DNA of 64,000 nucleotides, taken from contig JAZRJV010000054.1 of NCBI GenBank assembly GCA_045645985.1, forward strand, positions 1 to 64,000. The letters are read 5' to 3'. The stretch comes from RGIG9060 sp045645985 (lineage in GTDB: Bacteria > Spirochaetota > Spirochaetia > Treponematales > Treponemataceae). Made by a program: the position numbers and the translations under genes. Each line of letters starts with the position of its first letter. Positions within the stretch are counted from its first letter, which is position 1. The notes below the pieces were generated by a model that searched no databases, was not told the DNA's origin, and saw only the letters and a program-made list of their open reading frames with translations. Shown piece after piece: positions 17,073-23,860 of the stretch.

Positions 17073-18424
17073 TTTTTAAAAAGAACTTTTACCAAAGATT
17101 TTATGTCTGTGCAAAATACTGAATTTTCATCTTTTTCGGGGCAGATGATTTTTTCAAAGCCTAAACTAACAGAAGTTTTTATTCTCTGTTTTGTTTTATG
17201 AACTGGTCTAATTTCACCTGCTAAACTTAATTCCCCGATTATTGCTGTGCTTTCTGGCAATGGAATTGCAGTTCGGGCAGAATACAAGGCTGCAGCCAAT
17301 GCTCCGTCGATAGCGCTTTCTGTAAGTTTTATTCCACCTGCAACATTGATATAAATATCTTGGTCAGAAAATTTTAAGCCTAAGGATTTTTCTAAAACTG
17401 CGGCAACTCGGCTAACTCTAGCAAAATCAACTTTATCTGAATAAACTCTTGTCGTGTTTGCTTTTGCTGGAACTGTAAGTGCTTGAATTTCTACCAAAAA
17501 AACTCGGCTTCCTTCAAAAACAGGAACGATGGCAACTCCAGCGGGAAAACTTGTGTTTCTTTGAGTTATAAACATTGAAGATGGGTCGTCTATGGGAATT
17601 AAGCCTTTTTCTTGCATGGAAAAAAGTCCAAGTTCATCAATAGAACCAAATCGATTTTTTTGTGCCCGTAAAAATCTAACATCATCATTATTTTTTTCAA
17701 AAGAAATTACTGTATCAACCATGTGCTCCAAAGATTTTGGTCCTGCAATAATTCCTTCTTTTGTGATGTGTGCAACTAGCATCATAACGCAAGGGCGCTC
17801 TTTTGCCCAAGAAATCAATTCGTTTGCACAATATTTTAACTGATTTACAGTTCCTGGAATTAAACCTGCTTCTGGTGTAAAAACTGTTTGAATCGAATCT
17901 ACAACGCAAAAAACTGGATTTAGCGTATTGAGAGCATTTTCAATATCTTCAAGTTTTGAAGTACACAAAATATGAATATTATCTGTAGGAAGATTTAATC
18001 TGTCGGCTCTGGAACGAATTTGTCCTGCTGATTCTTCCCCAGAAATGTACAAAACACAAGAATCTTTACTTGCTTTTGAAATTTCCGCAGAAGTTTGCAA
18101 TAAAAGCGTAGATTTTCCGATTCCTGGTTCACCACCGATAAGGATTGCAGAACTTTTCATAGCTCCTCCTCCAAGAACTCTGTCAAATTCGCTAATTCCT
18201 GTAAAAAGTCTTTCTCCTGCCATGGCATCAACGGAAGAAAGTTTTACTGGTTTTTGTACAAGCCAATCGTTGCTATTTGCTGGGGATTTTTTTCCGTTTT
18301 CGCTTATTAAACATTCTTCAAAACTGTTCCATTCTTCACATTCTGGACAGCGACCAAGCCAACGAGGTTGCGTATTTCCGCAAGAATTACATTTGTAAAC
18401 TAAAGAACCTTTCTTTTTTGCCAT
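17066..18424 (-). CDS. radA: DNA repair protein RadA
   Basis: The 452-residue protein has the three RadA parts. The first is an N-terminal C4 zinc finger (CNSCGNTQPRWLGRCPEC, residues 13-30). The second is a RecA-like ATPase with Walker A GGEPGIGKST near residue 97, YISGEESAGQIRSRADR, and the RadA-specific KNRFG motif. The third is a C-terminal Lon-protease-like domain (GGIKLTESAIDGALAAALYSA). It promotes branch migration in recombination. The length is normal. ATG 18424 is preceded by AGGAAAA. The upstream NusG_II gene ends 16 nt before, so the two form an operon. Confidence 0.97.
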   Translation of the reverse strand: MAKKKGSLVYKCNSCGNTQPRWLGRCPECEEWNSFEECLISENGKKSPANSNDWLVQKPVKLSSVDAMAGERLFTGISEFDRVLGGGAMKSSAILIGGEPGIGKSTLLLQTSAEISKASKDSCVLYISGEESAGQIRSRADRLNLPTDNIHILCTSKLEDIENALNTLNPVFCVVDSIQTVFTPEAGLIPGTVNQLKYCANELISWAKERPCVMMLVAHITKEGIIAGPKSLEHMVDTVISFEKNNDDVRFLRAQKNRFGSIDELGLFSMQEKGLIPIDDPSSMFITQRNTSFPAGVAIVPVFEGSRVFLVEIQALTVPAKANTTRVYSDKVDFARVSRVAAVLEKSLGLKFSDQDIYINVAGGIKLTESAIDGALAAALYSARTAIPLPESTAIIGELSLAGEIRPVHKTKQRIKTSVSLGFEKIICPEKDENSVFCTDIKSLVKVLFKNS

Positions 18425-18440
18425 AATTTTTCCTAAAAAT

Positions 18441-18833
18441 TTAATAACTGATTATATCAATTTCTGAAGAATTTTCATCTTCGCCTTCGATTCTAACAAA
18501 AACTCCATTTGGTAAACATGCAATCCAATCTCCATTTTTGCAAATTGAATTTGAAAGTACGCACAATTTATTTGGGCAAGGAGACTCTTCAAAAAAAACA
18601 ATTCCATCTTTTATTTCTATTGTTGATTCGCCTAAAATCCCTTCAATTTTTAATTCTCTATCTTTGTCTAATTGATAATACCAAATGTTTTCACCTGATT
18701 CTATAATTAACTGTTTAGATTTTGCTTTACTTCCAAGAAAAATATTTATGGAAAAATATAAAATTACAGCCAAGAAAAGTAAACAATAGAGAATATCTGC
18801 GAATTTAATTTTATAAGATTTTATTTTATTCAT
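18441..18833 (-). CDS. NusG domain II-containing membrane-anchored protein
   Basis: The 130-residue protein has one N-terminal membrane helix (about residues 13-32) and a NusG_II-like domain. The domain carries the conserved pattern IEIKDGIVFFEESPCPNKLC, SICKNGDWIACLPNGVFVRIEG. The paired Cys residues (SPCPNKLC and the later Cys in SICK and IACLPN) are family hallmarks. The function is unknown. It is cotranscribed with radA. ATG 18833 has no Shine-Dalgarno and lies 6 nt after TATAAT. Confidence 0.88.
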   Translation of the reverse strand: MNKIKSYKIKFADILYCLLFLAVILYFSINIFLGSKAKSKQLIIESGENIWYYQLDKDRELKIEGILGESTIEIKDGIVFFEESPCPNKLCVLSNSICKNGDWIACLPNGVFVRIEGEDENSSEIDIISY

Positions 18834-18839
18834 ACAATT

Positions 18840-18845
18840 ATTATA
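18840..18845 (-). promoter_or_regulatory. -10 box for the NusG_II-radA operon
   Basis: TATAAT, 6 nt, ATG on the minus strand with no ribosome-binding site. The -35 box is not clear. Confidence 0.5.
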
Positions 18846-18921
18846 GTTAAAAAATTTAATTTTGCGTGAATTAAAAAAAATTACAAATATAATTTTTTGT
18901 TATATTTTAAATGAAATTTCA

Positions 18922-18950
18922 TTGACATTGAAAGAGACTAGGTATAGAAT
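18922..18950 (+). promoter_or_regulatory. Promoter of the candidate small RNA
   Basis: Perfect TTGACA (18922-18927), 17 nt, TAGAAT (18945-18950). It is intergenic and points away from the NusG_II gene. Confidence 0.7.
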
Positions 18951-18956
18951 GTTCGA

Positions 18957-19056
18957 GGATTGGAAACAATCTGATAAACTCTCTCCGATGTTCGGTTTTC
19001 CGAACGGCGCTCCCTTTTTGTTATAAGTTTTATATCAAAGAGAGAGCGTTTTTTTT
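18957..19056 (+). ncRNA. Candidate small RNA of about 100 nt, family unknown
   Basis: No gene lies downstream on this strand, because cysE is convergent, so this is a stand-alone transcript. It starts 7 nt after the -10 box with hairpin GATTG-GAAA-CAATC. A second hairpin follows (GTTCGG-TTTT-CCGAAC). The end is CGCTC...GAGCG with eight T residues (19049-19056). CTCTCTC (18979-18985) can also pair with GAGAGAG near 19040-19047, so two mutually exclusive folds are possible. I see no SRP, 6S or riboswitch signature. Besides regulation, it could simply be a terminator unit with a strong promoter. Confidence 0.5.
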
Positions 19057-19071
19057 ATTCTAGTGAAGTTT

Positions 19072-19926
19072 TTACACAGTTTCTTGCTTTGCAATAGTTG
19101 TACTGTTTGCAGGAACAGATTGAGTTAGCCAAACATTTCCTCCAACAACGCTTCCTTTTCCGATAACAGTTTTTCCACCAAGAATTGTTGCTCCTGAGTA
19201 AATTGTAACATCATCTTCGATAGTTGGATGTCGTTTTTTATCAACCATTTCTTTTTTTACACTCAAAGCACCTAAAGTTACGCCTTGATACAATTTAACA
19301 TTATTTCCGATAACACAAGTTTCTCCAATAACAACGCCAGTTCCGTGGTCAATAAAAAATGATTCACCAATTTCAGCGCCAGGGTGAATATCAATTCCAG
19401 TTTTTCCGTGGATATATTCACTCATAATTCGGGGAATAATCGGAACTTTGCGTGTGTGAAGAAAGTGTGCAATTCTGTAAACTAAGATAGCTTCTGGTCC
19501 TGGATATGATAAGATGATTTCTTCGATACTTCTTGCTGCTGGATCACCGTTTAGAGCTGCTTGTGCATCTTTGCAAGCTTGTTTTCTAATTTCTGGAATT
19601 TCATTTATAAAACAATCAACAATTTGTTCTGAATGTTTTTTGCATTCTTCAGGATTTTCATGAAAAGCGTACAATAATGCTTTTTCAATTTCTTTTGTAA
19701 GAATATTTGCAATTCTGCTTAATTTTTCGCCTGTAACATATTTTAAATTATCTTTATCGATATTTTGAGCTTGATGAAATCCCGGAAAAATTACAGCTTG
19801 AATATCTTTCAAAACTGAAACAACATTTTCTCTGTTTGGAAAAATATAATTTTCTTGTAAGTTTGCACCGCCATCAGTATTGTAAGAAATTAAAATTTTG
19901 TCTATAATTGAATCGAGATTTATCAT
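19072..19926 (-). CDS. cysE: Serine O-acetyltransferase (CysE, EpsC-like form)
   Basis: The 284-residue protein transfers acetyl from acetyl-CoA to L-serine, the first step of cysteine synthesis. An N-terminal helical domain (residues 1-145) precedes a left-handed beta-helix of hexapeptide repeats: GIDIHPGAEIGESFFIDHGT, GVVIGETCVIGNNVKLYQGV and TLGALSVKKEMVDKKRHPTI. The catalytic Asp-His pair lies in IDHGTG and the second His in KRHPTI. The longer N-terminal part fits the EpsC type. ATG 19926 follows AGAGG. No O-acetylserine sulfhydrylase is nearby. Confidence 0.95.
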   Translation of the reverse strand: MINLDSIIDKILISYNTDGGANLQENYIFPNRENVVSVLKDIQAVIFPGFHQAQNIDKDNLKYVTGEKLSRIANILTKEIEKALLYAFHENPEECKKHSEQIVDCFINEIPEIRKQACKDAQAALNGDPAARSIEEIILSYPGPEAILVYRIAHFLHTRKVPIIPRIMSEYIHGKTGIDIHPGAEIGESFFIDHGTGVVIGETCVIGNNVKLYQGVTLGALSVKKEMVDKKRHPTIEDDVTIYSGATILGGKTVIGKGSVVGGNVWLTQSVPANSTTIAKQETV

Positions 19927-20037
19927 GCTAGCCTCTTGTCTTGGTTTGTCGTAGTAATTATACTATAGAAGTATACAGATGATACTATGATTCTTCAATC
20001 ATTTTTGATATAAATTTGTATAAAATTCTTATTTCTA

Positions 20038-20066
20038 TTGACAAAAGTTTGTTAAAATCCTATATT
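20038..20066 (+). promoter_or_regulatory. Promoter of the tRNA-Thr / rpmG / tRNA-Trp / secE / nusG unit
   Basis: Perfect TTGACA (20038-20043), 17 nt, TATATT (20061-20066). Transcription would start about 23 nt before the first tRNA. Confidence 0.8.
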
Positions 20067-20095
20067 AGTAGGACACCTTTACTGAGGATTTGTAT

Positions 20096-20168
20096 GCCTC
20101 TGTAGCTCAGTAGGCAGAGCGCAACCATGGTAAGGTTGAGGTCAGCGGTTCGATCCCGCTCGGAGGCT
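20096..20168 (+). tRNA. tRNA-Thr (anticodon GGT)
   Basis: A full cloverleaf is visible: acceptor GCCTCTG/CGGAGGC, D-stem GCTC/GAGC, anticodon stem CAACC/GGTTG with loop ATGGTAA, and T-arm GCGGTTCGATCCCGC. The length is 73 nt. The discriminator is T and CCA is not encoded. Confidence 0.97.
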
Positions 20169-20199
20169 CTCTTTTTATTATTGATGTAGGAGTTTTGAA

Positions 20200-20376
20200 A
20201 TGGCAAAGAAAGCTAAGACAGTTATAGAAATTATTGCTTTACAATGTAGTGAATGCAAGAGAAAGAACTATACTACTTATAAAAACCGAAGAAATATTCA
20301 AGGAAAACTTGAATTAAATAAGTATTGTCCTTTTGATCGCAAACATACTTTGCATAAAGAAACAAAAGCAAAATAA
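20200..20376 (+). CDS. rpmG: 50S ribosomal protein L33
   Basis: The 58-residue protein has the L33 pattern with a zinc-type CSEC pair (residues 16-19), YTTYKNRRN, KLELNKYCPFDRKHTLHKE. The start is ATG 20200 behind AGGAG. It sits between two tRNA genes, an arrangement also found in other bacteria near secE-nusG. Confidence 0.95.
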   Translation: MAKKAKTVIEIIALQCSECKRKNYTTYKNRRNIQGKLELNKYCPFDRKHTLHKETKAK

Positions 20377-20379
20377 TTT

Positions 20380-20440
20380 TGTTTTTAATCTGCGTAATGC
20401 AGAATTAAATATATTTTAGCGTTGTTTGACTTCGCTAAAA
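20380..20440 (+). promoter_or_regulatory. Two small hairpins between rpmG and tRNA-Trp
   Basis: TCTGC-GTAAT-GCAGA is followed by TTTTAGCG (20414-20421) pairing with CGCTAAAA (20433-20440). There is no T-run, so these look like processing or stability elements rather than terminators. Confidence 0.4.
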
Positions 20441-20445
20441 GAATT

Positions 20446-20518
20446 AGGTCAATAGCTCCAATGGTAGAGCGGCGGTCTCCAAAACCGCATGTTGAGGGTT
20501 CGAGTCCTTCTTGGCCTG
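20446..20518 (+). tRNA. tRNA-Trp (anticodon CCA)
   Basis: Cloverleaf: acceptor AGGTCAA/TTGGCCT, D-stem GCTC/GAGC, anticodon loop CTCCAAA, T-arm GAGGGTTCGAGTCCTTC. It is 73 nt with discriminator G and no encoded CCA. The tRNA-Trp/secE/nusG order is common in bacteria. Confidence 0.97.
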
Positions 20519-20552
20519 TTATCTTAAAATCAATAATGAGGATCTGGATTTT

Positions 20553-20729
20553 ATGAAGATCGTTTCGTTTTTTAAAGAATGTATTGCTGAACTTAAAAAA
20601 GTAGTTTGGCCAAGCAAAGATGATGTTATCTCTTCTGTAAAAGTAGTATTGATTTCTACAATCGTTATTGCTGTAGTTCTTGGACTTTTGGACTTGTTAT
20701 TCGTAACAGGAATGAACTTGATGTTCTAG
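20553..20729 (+). CDS. secE: Preprotein translocase subunit SecE
   Basis: The 58-residue protein has the single-helix form of SecE: amphipathic FFKECIAELKKVVWPSKDDV (with the conserved WP motif) and one membrane segment (about residues 28-52). It is part of the SecYEG channel. The start is ATG 20553, preceded by GAGGAT. Reading starts upstream would lie inside the tRNA gene. Confidence 0.95.
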   Translation: MKIVSFFKECIAELKKVVWPSKDDVISSVKVVLISTIVIAVVLGLLDLLFVTGMNLMF

Positions 20730-20747
20730 GCGTTAAAAGGCATAAAC

Positions 20748-21305
20748 ATGGCAAAAGGTTGGTATATTCTTCACACTTATTCTGGATATGAAGCAAAGAT
20801 TGAAAGAACCATTCGTTCTTATATTGAGAATGGTGATTTATCTAGCGATATTGTTTTAGATGTAAAAGTTCCAGTAGAAGATGTTGTTGAAGTAAAAGAA
20901 GGAAAGAAAAAAGTTTCCTCAAAGAAATTTCTTCCAGGTTATATTATGGTTGAACTTGATTTACCTGATTTAAAATGGAAGGATACTTGTGCTGTAATTA
21001 GAAAAATTCAGGGTGTTACAGGATTTGTTGGTGCAAGTGCTAATGTTCGACCTCGCCCAATTTCAGCTGATGAAGCAAAAGCATTGTTGCAAAAAGCTGG
21101 TGAAATTAAAGGTGAAAAACCAACAAGAATGAAACAATCATTTTCTGTTGGTGAACAAGTTAAAATCATTGAAGGTGCGTTTGCAACCTTTACTGGAACA
21201 ATCGAAGAAGTTAATCTTGAAAAAAATAAATTGCGTGTTATGGTTGCCATTTTTGGCCGAGCAACACCAGTTGAACTTGATCTATTACAAGTAGAAAAAA
21301 TTTAG
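20748..21305 (+). CDS. nusG: Transcription termination/antitermination protein NusG
   Basis: The 185-residue protein has an NGN domain starting WYILHTYSGYEAKIERTI and a C-terminal KOW domain (VGEQVKIIEGAFATFTGTIE). It binds RNA polymerase and links it to Rho or the S10 ribosomal protein. The length is usual. The gene lies 18 nt after secE and is followed by an intrinsic terminator. Confidence 0.97.
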   Translation: MAKGWYILHTYSGYEAKIERTIRSYIENGDLSSDIVLDVKVPVEDVVEVKEGKKKVSSKKFLPGYIMVELDLPDLKWKDTCAVIRKIQGVTGFVGASANVRPRPISADEAKALLQKAGEIKGEKPTRMKQSFSVGEQVKIIEGAFATFTGTIEEVNLEKNKLRVMVAIFGRATPVELDLLQVEKI

Positions 21306-21313
21306 TTAGGAAC

Positions 21314-21341
21314 GATACATTCTTTGATGGATGTATCTTTT
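21314..21341 (+). terminator. Intrinsic terminator or attenuator after nusG
   Basis: GATACAT (21314-21320) pairs with ATGTATC (21331-21337), then TTTT. It is short, so read-through into rplK is likely. Confidence 0.65.
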
Positions 21342-21454
21342 CTTGTTTTGGGAGAAATGCCCCTTCGTTGAAGGTGAGGTATTTCGCTAGTTGAATGCAG
21401 TAGCATCGAAAGAGTAAGTCTACGGTTTGACACACCAATCTCAAGGAGATATAT
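21342..21454 (+). promoter_or_regulatory. Structured leader of the rplKAJL operon
   Basis: The leader has CCTTC-GTT-GAAGG and ATGC-AGTA-GCAT hairpins before the AAGGAGA ribosome-binding site. L1 and L10-L12 repress such operons by binding the leader in other bacteria. I infer the same here. Confidence 0.45.
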
Positions 21455-21886
21455 ATGGCTAAAAAAAAGGTAACGGCTGTTATTAAGTTGCAATGTCCTG
21501 CAGGAAAGGCAACACCAGCTCCACCAGTAGGTCCAGCTCTTGGTCCTCATGGAGTAAGTGCTCCTCAGTTCGTACAACAATTTAACGACCGTACAAAGTC
21601 CATGGAACCAGGACTTGTAGTTCCTGTTGTTATCACAGTTTATCAAGATAAGACATATACTTTTATCTTGAAAACCCCTCCTGCTGCAGTTCTTATCAAA
21701 AAAGCTGCTGGAATCCAAAAAGGTTCTGGAAATCCGCTTAAGAACAAAATCGGTAAATTGTCAAAAGAAAGTCTTGAAGAAATTGCAAAGACAAAAATGC
21801 CTGACATCAACGCAAACGATCTTGAAGCAGCAAAAAATATCATTGCCGGTACTGCTCGCAGTATGGGTGTAGAGGTGGAGCGATAA
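21455..21886 (+). CDS. rplK: 50S ribosomal protein L11
   Basis: The 143-residue protein matches L11: KLQCPAGKATPAPPVGPALG at the N-terminus and the rRNA-binding C-terminal domain (KTPPAAVLIKKAAG, GTARSMGVEVE). It forms the GTPase-associated centre with 23S rRNA and is needed for the stringent response. AAGGAG precedes the ATG. Confidence 0.98.
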   Translation: MAKKKVTAVIKLQCPAGKATPAPPVGPALGPHGVSAPQFVQQFNDRTKSMEPGLVVPVVITVYQDKTYTFILKTPPAAVLIKKAAGIQKGSGNPLKNKIGKLSKESLEEIAKTKMPDINANDLEAAKNIIAGTARSMGVEVER

Positions 21887-21887
21887 T

Positions 21888-22568
21888 ATGAAACATGGAA
21901 AGAACTATCGCGAATCACTTAAAAAGTACGATTCCGCAAAAACTTACGAATTAGTAAAAGCTTGTGAGTTAGTAAAAGAACTTAAATTTGCAAAGTTTGA
22001 TGAAACAGTTGAACTTCATGTAAATTTGAAACTTGGAAAAAGCCAAACTGTTCGTGACACATTAGTATTCCCTAATCAGTTCAAAGGTGAAAAGAAAGTT
22101 CTTGTTTTCTGTAGAGAAGACAGAGCTAAGGAAGCTCTTGCAGCTGGAGCATCTTACGCAGGTGCAGATGAATACATCGAAAAAGTAAAAGGTGGATGGC
22201 TCGACTTTGATGTTGCAGTTGCTACACCTGATATGATGAAAGATGTAGGTCGTCTTGGTATGGTTCTTGGTAGAAAAGGTCTTATGCCTAACCCAAAAAC
22301 TGGAACTGTAACAAACGATATCGTTGCTGCAATCGCAGAATTGAAAAAAGGGCGTACAGAATATCGTGCTGACAAACAAGGTGTTGTACACATTGCAGTT
22401 GGTAAAGTTTCTATGGATGCAGATAAAATTGCTGAAAATGTTAGAACTCTTCTTTCAGAAATCGAACGCAAAAAACCAGCTGATGCAAAAGTAGGATATG
22501 TACAATCTGTTTCAGTTAATTCAACAATGGGCCCAGGTGTTTGGGTTGACTACACAGAAGGAGAATAA
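21888..22568 (+). CDS. rplA: 50S ribosomal protein L1
   Basis: The 226-residue protein has the L1 stalk sequence: FDETVELHVNLKLGKSQ, GRLGMVLGRKGLMPNPKTGT and the C-terminal QSVSVNSTMGPGV. It starts one base after the rplK stop, and both are probably translationally coupled. L1 usually autoregulates this operon. Confidence 0.98.
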   Translation: MKHGKNYRESLKKYDSAKTYELVKACELVKELKFAKFDETVELHVNLKLGKSQTVRDTLVFPNQFKGEKKVLVFCREDRAKEALAAGASYAGADEYIEKVKGGWLDFDVAVATPDMMKDVGRLGMVLGRKGLMPNPKTGTVTNDIVAAIAELKKGRTEYRADKQGVVHIAVGKVSMDADKIAENVRTLLSEIERKKPADAKVGYVQSVSVNSTMGPGVWVDYTEGE

Positions 22569-22570
22569 AA

Positions 22571-23101
22571 ATGGCTATTAGAGCAAAAGCATTTCAACCT
22601 GCAAAAACTAAAGCTATCGAAGAAGCAAAAGAAGTTCTCCAGAGTTATAACGATTATATCTTTGCTGATTATCGTGGGTTAACAGTAGAGCAACTTTCAC
22701 AACTTCGCAAACAACTTCGCGAAAAAGAATGTGAATTTAAAGTTGTAAAAAACAATTTTGCCCGTGTTGCTTTTGAAGAAATGGAAATTACTTCTATTTC
22801 TGATTACCTCGCAGGACCTACAGCTATCGCTTTGGTAAAACAAGATGCAAATGAAGCTGCAAAAGTTCTTTTTGACTTTGCAAAAGATGCTCCTGCTTTA
22901 CAGGTAAAAGGTGCTTTGGTTGATAAAGAAGTTTACGATAAAGATAAAATCGAAGCTTTCTCAAAGCTCCCAGGAAAGAAACAATTAATTGCAATGATTG
23001 CTTCAACAATCAATGCACCTGTTCAAAAACTTGCTGCAACATTGCAAGCTTATGTGGACAAAATGTCAGAAGGTGGAGATACTCCTGCAGCAGCAGAGTA
23101 A
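22571..23101 (+). CDS. rplJ: 50S ribosomal protein L10
   Basis: The 176-residue protein has the L10 core: FADYRGLTVEQLSQLRKQLR, FKVVKNNFARVAF, LAGPTAIALV and FSKLPGKKQLIAMIAS. A C-terminal helix for L7/L12 dimers follows. It starts 2 nt after the rplA stop codon. Confidence 0.98.
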   Translation: MAIRAKAFQPAKTKAIEEAKEVLQSYNDYIFADYRGLTVEQLSQLRKQLREKECEFKVVKNNFARVAFEEMEITSISDYLAGPTAIALVKQDANEAAKVLFDFAKDAPALQVKGALVDKEVYDKDKIEAFSKLPGKKQLIAMIASTINAPVQKLAATLQAYVDKMSEGGDTPAAAE

Positions 23102-23121
23102 TCGCTTAAGACTAAATTTTA

Positions 23122-23179
23122 TGTAAACTTATGTTTACAAAATATAACCGTCAGGCTTCTTAGCTGTCGTCCTGTCGGT
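23122..23179 (+). promoter_or_regulatory. Two hairpins between rplJ and rplL
   Basis: TGTAAAC-TTAT-GTTTACA (23122-23139) is followed by ACCGTCAGG (23147-23155) pairing with CCTGTCGGT (23171-23179), with one T-T mismatch. The position suits tuning of L12, which is made in fourfold excess over L10. Confidence 0.55.
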
Positions 23180-23214
23180 CAAAAAAAATACTTATATTTA
23201 TAGGAGAAGATAAT

Positions 23215-23592
23215 ATGGCAGCTCTTACAACAGATCAAATTTTAGATGCAATCGCTTCAATGACAGTACTTGAAGCTTCAGAACTTGTTAAAGCAATGGA
23301 AGAAAAATTCGGAGTTACAGCAGCAGCTCCAGTTGTTATGGCTGGTGGAGCAGCTCCTGCAGCAGCAGCTGAAGAACAAACAGAATTCACAGTAACTCTT
23401 GAATCAGCAGATCCTGCAAAGAAAATTGCTGTTATCAAAGCAGCTCGTGAAATCACAGGGCTTGGACTTAAAGAAGCAAAAGACCTTGTTGAAGGTGCAC
23501 CTAAAACACTTAAAGAAGGTGTTTCAAAAGAAGAAGCAGCTAAAATTAAAGAAACAATCGAAGCTGCTGGTGGAACAGTTAAAATCGCTTAA
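23215..23592 (+). CDS. rplL: 50S ribosomal protein L7/L12
   Basis: The 125-residue protein has a short N-terminal dimer domain, an Ala/Gly-rich hinge (about residues 35-52) and the conserved C-terminal domain (KKIAVIKAAREITGLGLKEA, KDLVEGAPKTLKEGVSKEEA). It recruits translation factors. The ribosome-binding site is AGGAGA. Confidence 0.98.
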   Translation: MAALTTDQILDAIASMTVLEASELVKAMEEKFGVTAAAPVVMAGGAAPAAAAEEQTEFTVTLESADPAKKIAVIKAAREITGLGLKEAKDLVEGAPKTLKEGVSKEEAAKIKETIEAAGGTVKIA

Positions 23593-23656
23593 TTGTAAAG
23601 CCGCATAAATTATAAGGTTTGAAAATTTATAATTTTAGACCTTAAATTTTGAACTT

Positions 23657-23758
23657 GCTACTTCTTTCTATTGGATTGAAGTAGCGTTTTTTGGTTAAAG
23701 CACATTTGAAAATCGCAAGGTTTTTAAATGTGCCTTATCTGTCTAAGGACAGTTTTTT
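23657..23758 (+). terminator. Attenuator region between rplL and rpoB (three hairpins)
   Basis: GCTACTTC/GAAGTAGC (23657-23685) is followed by GTTTTTT. GCACATTT/AAATGTGC spans 23700-23733. CTGTC-TAAG-GACAG (23739-23752) is followed by six T residues. Two have intrinsic terminator form. Since rpoBC has no obvious promoter of its own, partial read-through would set the lower polymerase:ribosome ratio. Confidence 0.75.
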
Positions 23759-23860
23759 AGTTTTCTATTTTTTTAACACGCGGCCTTTTGTGCTGTACAA
23801 ATTTTTTGTATGTAGCAAAGGATAACCGTAATTTTAGTTATTCATTTATAGGGGGAATTG

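Noticed and set aside
18979..18990. Shared 12-mer CTCTCTCCGATG with 53799-53810
   Set aside because: Many identical 12-mers are expected by chance in 64 kb and this one is low-complexity. There is no extended match.
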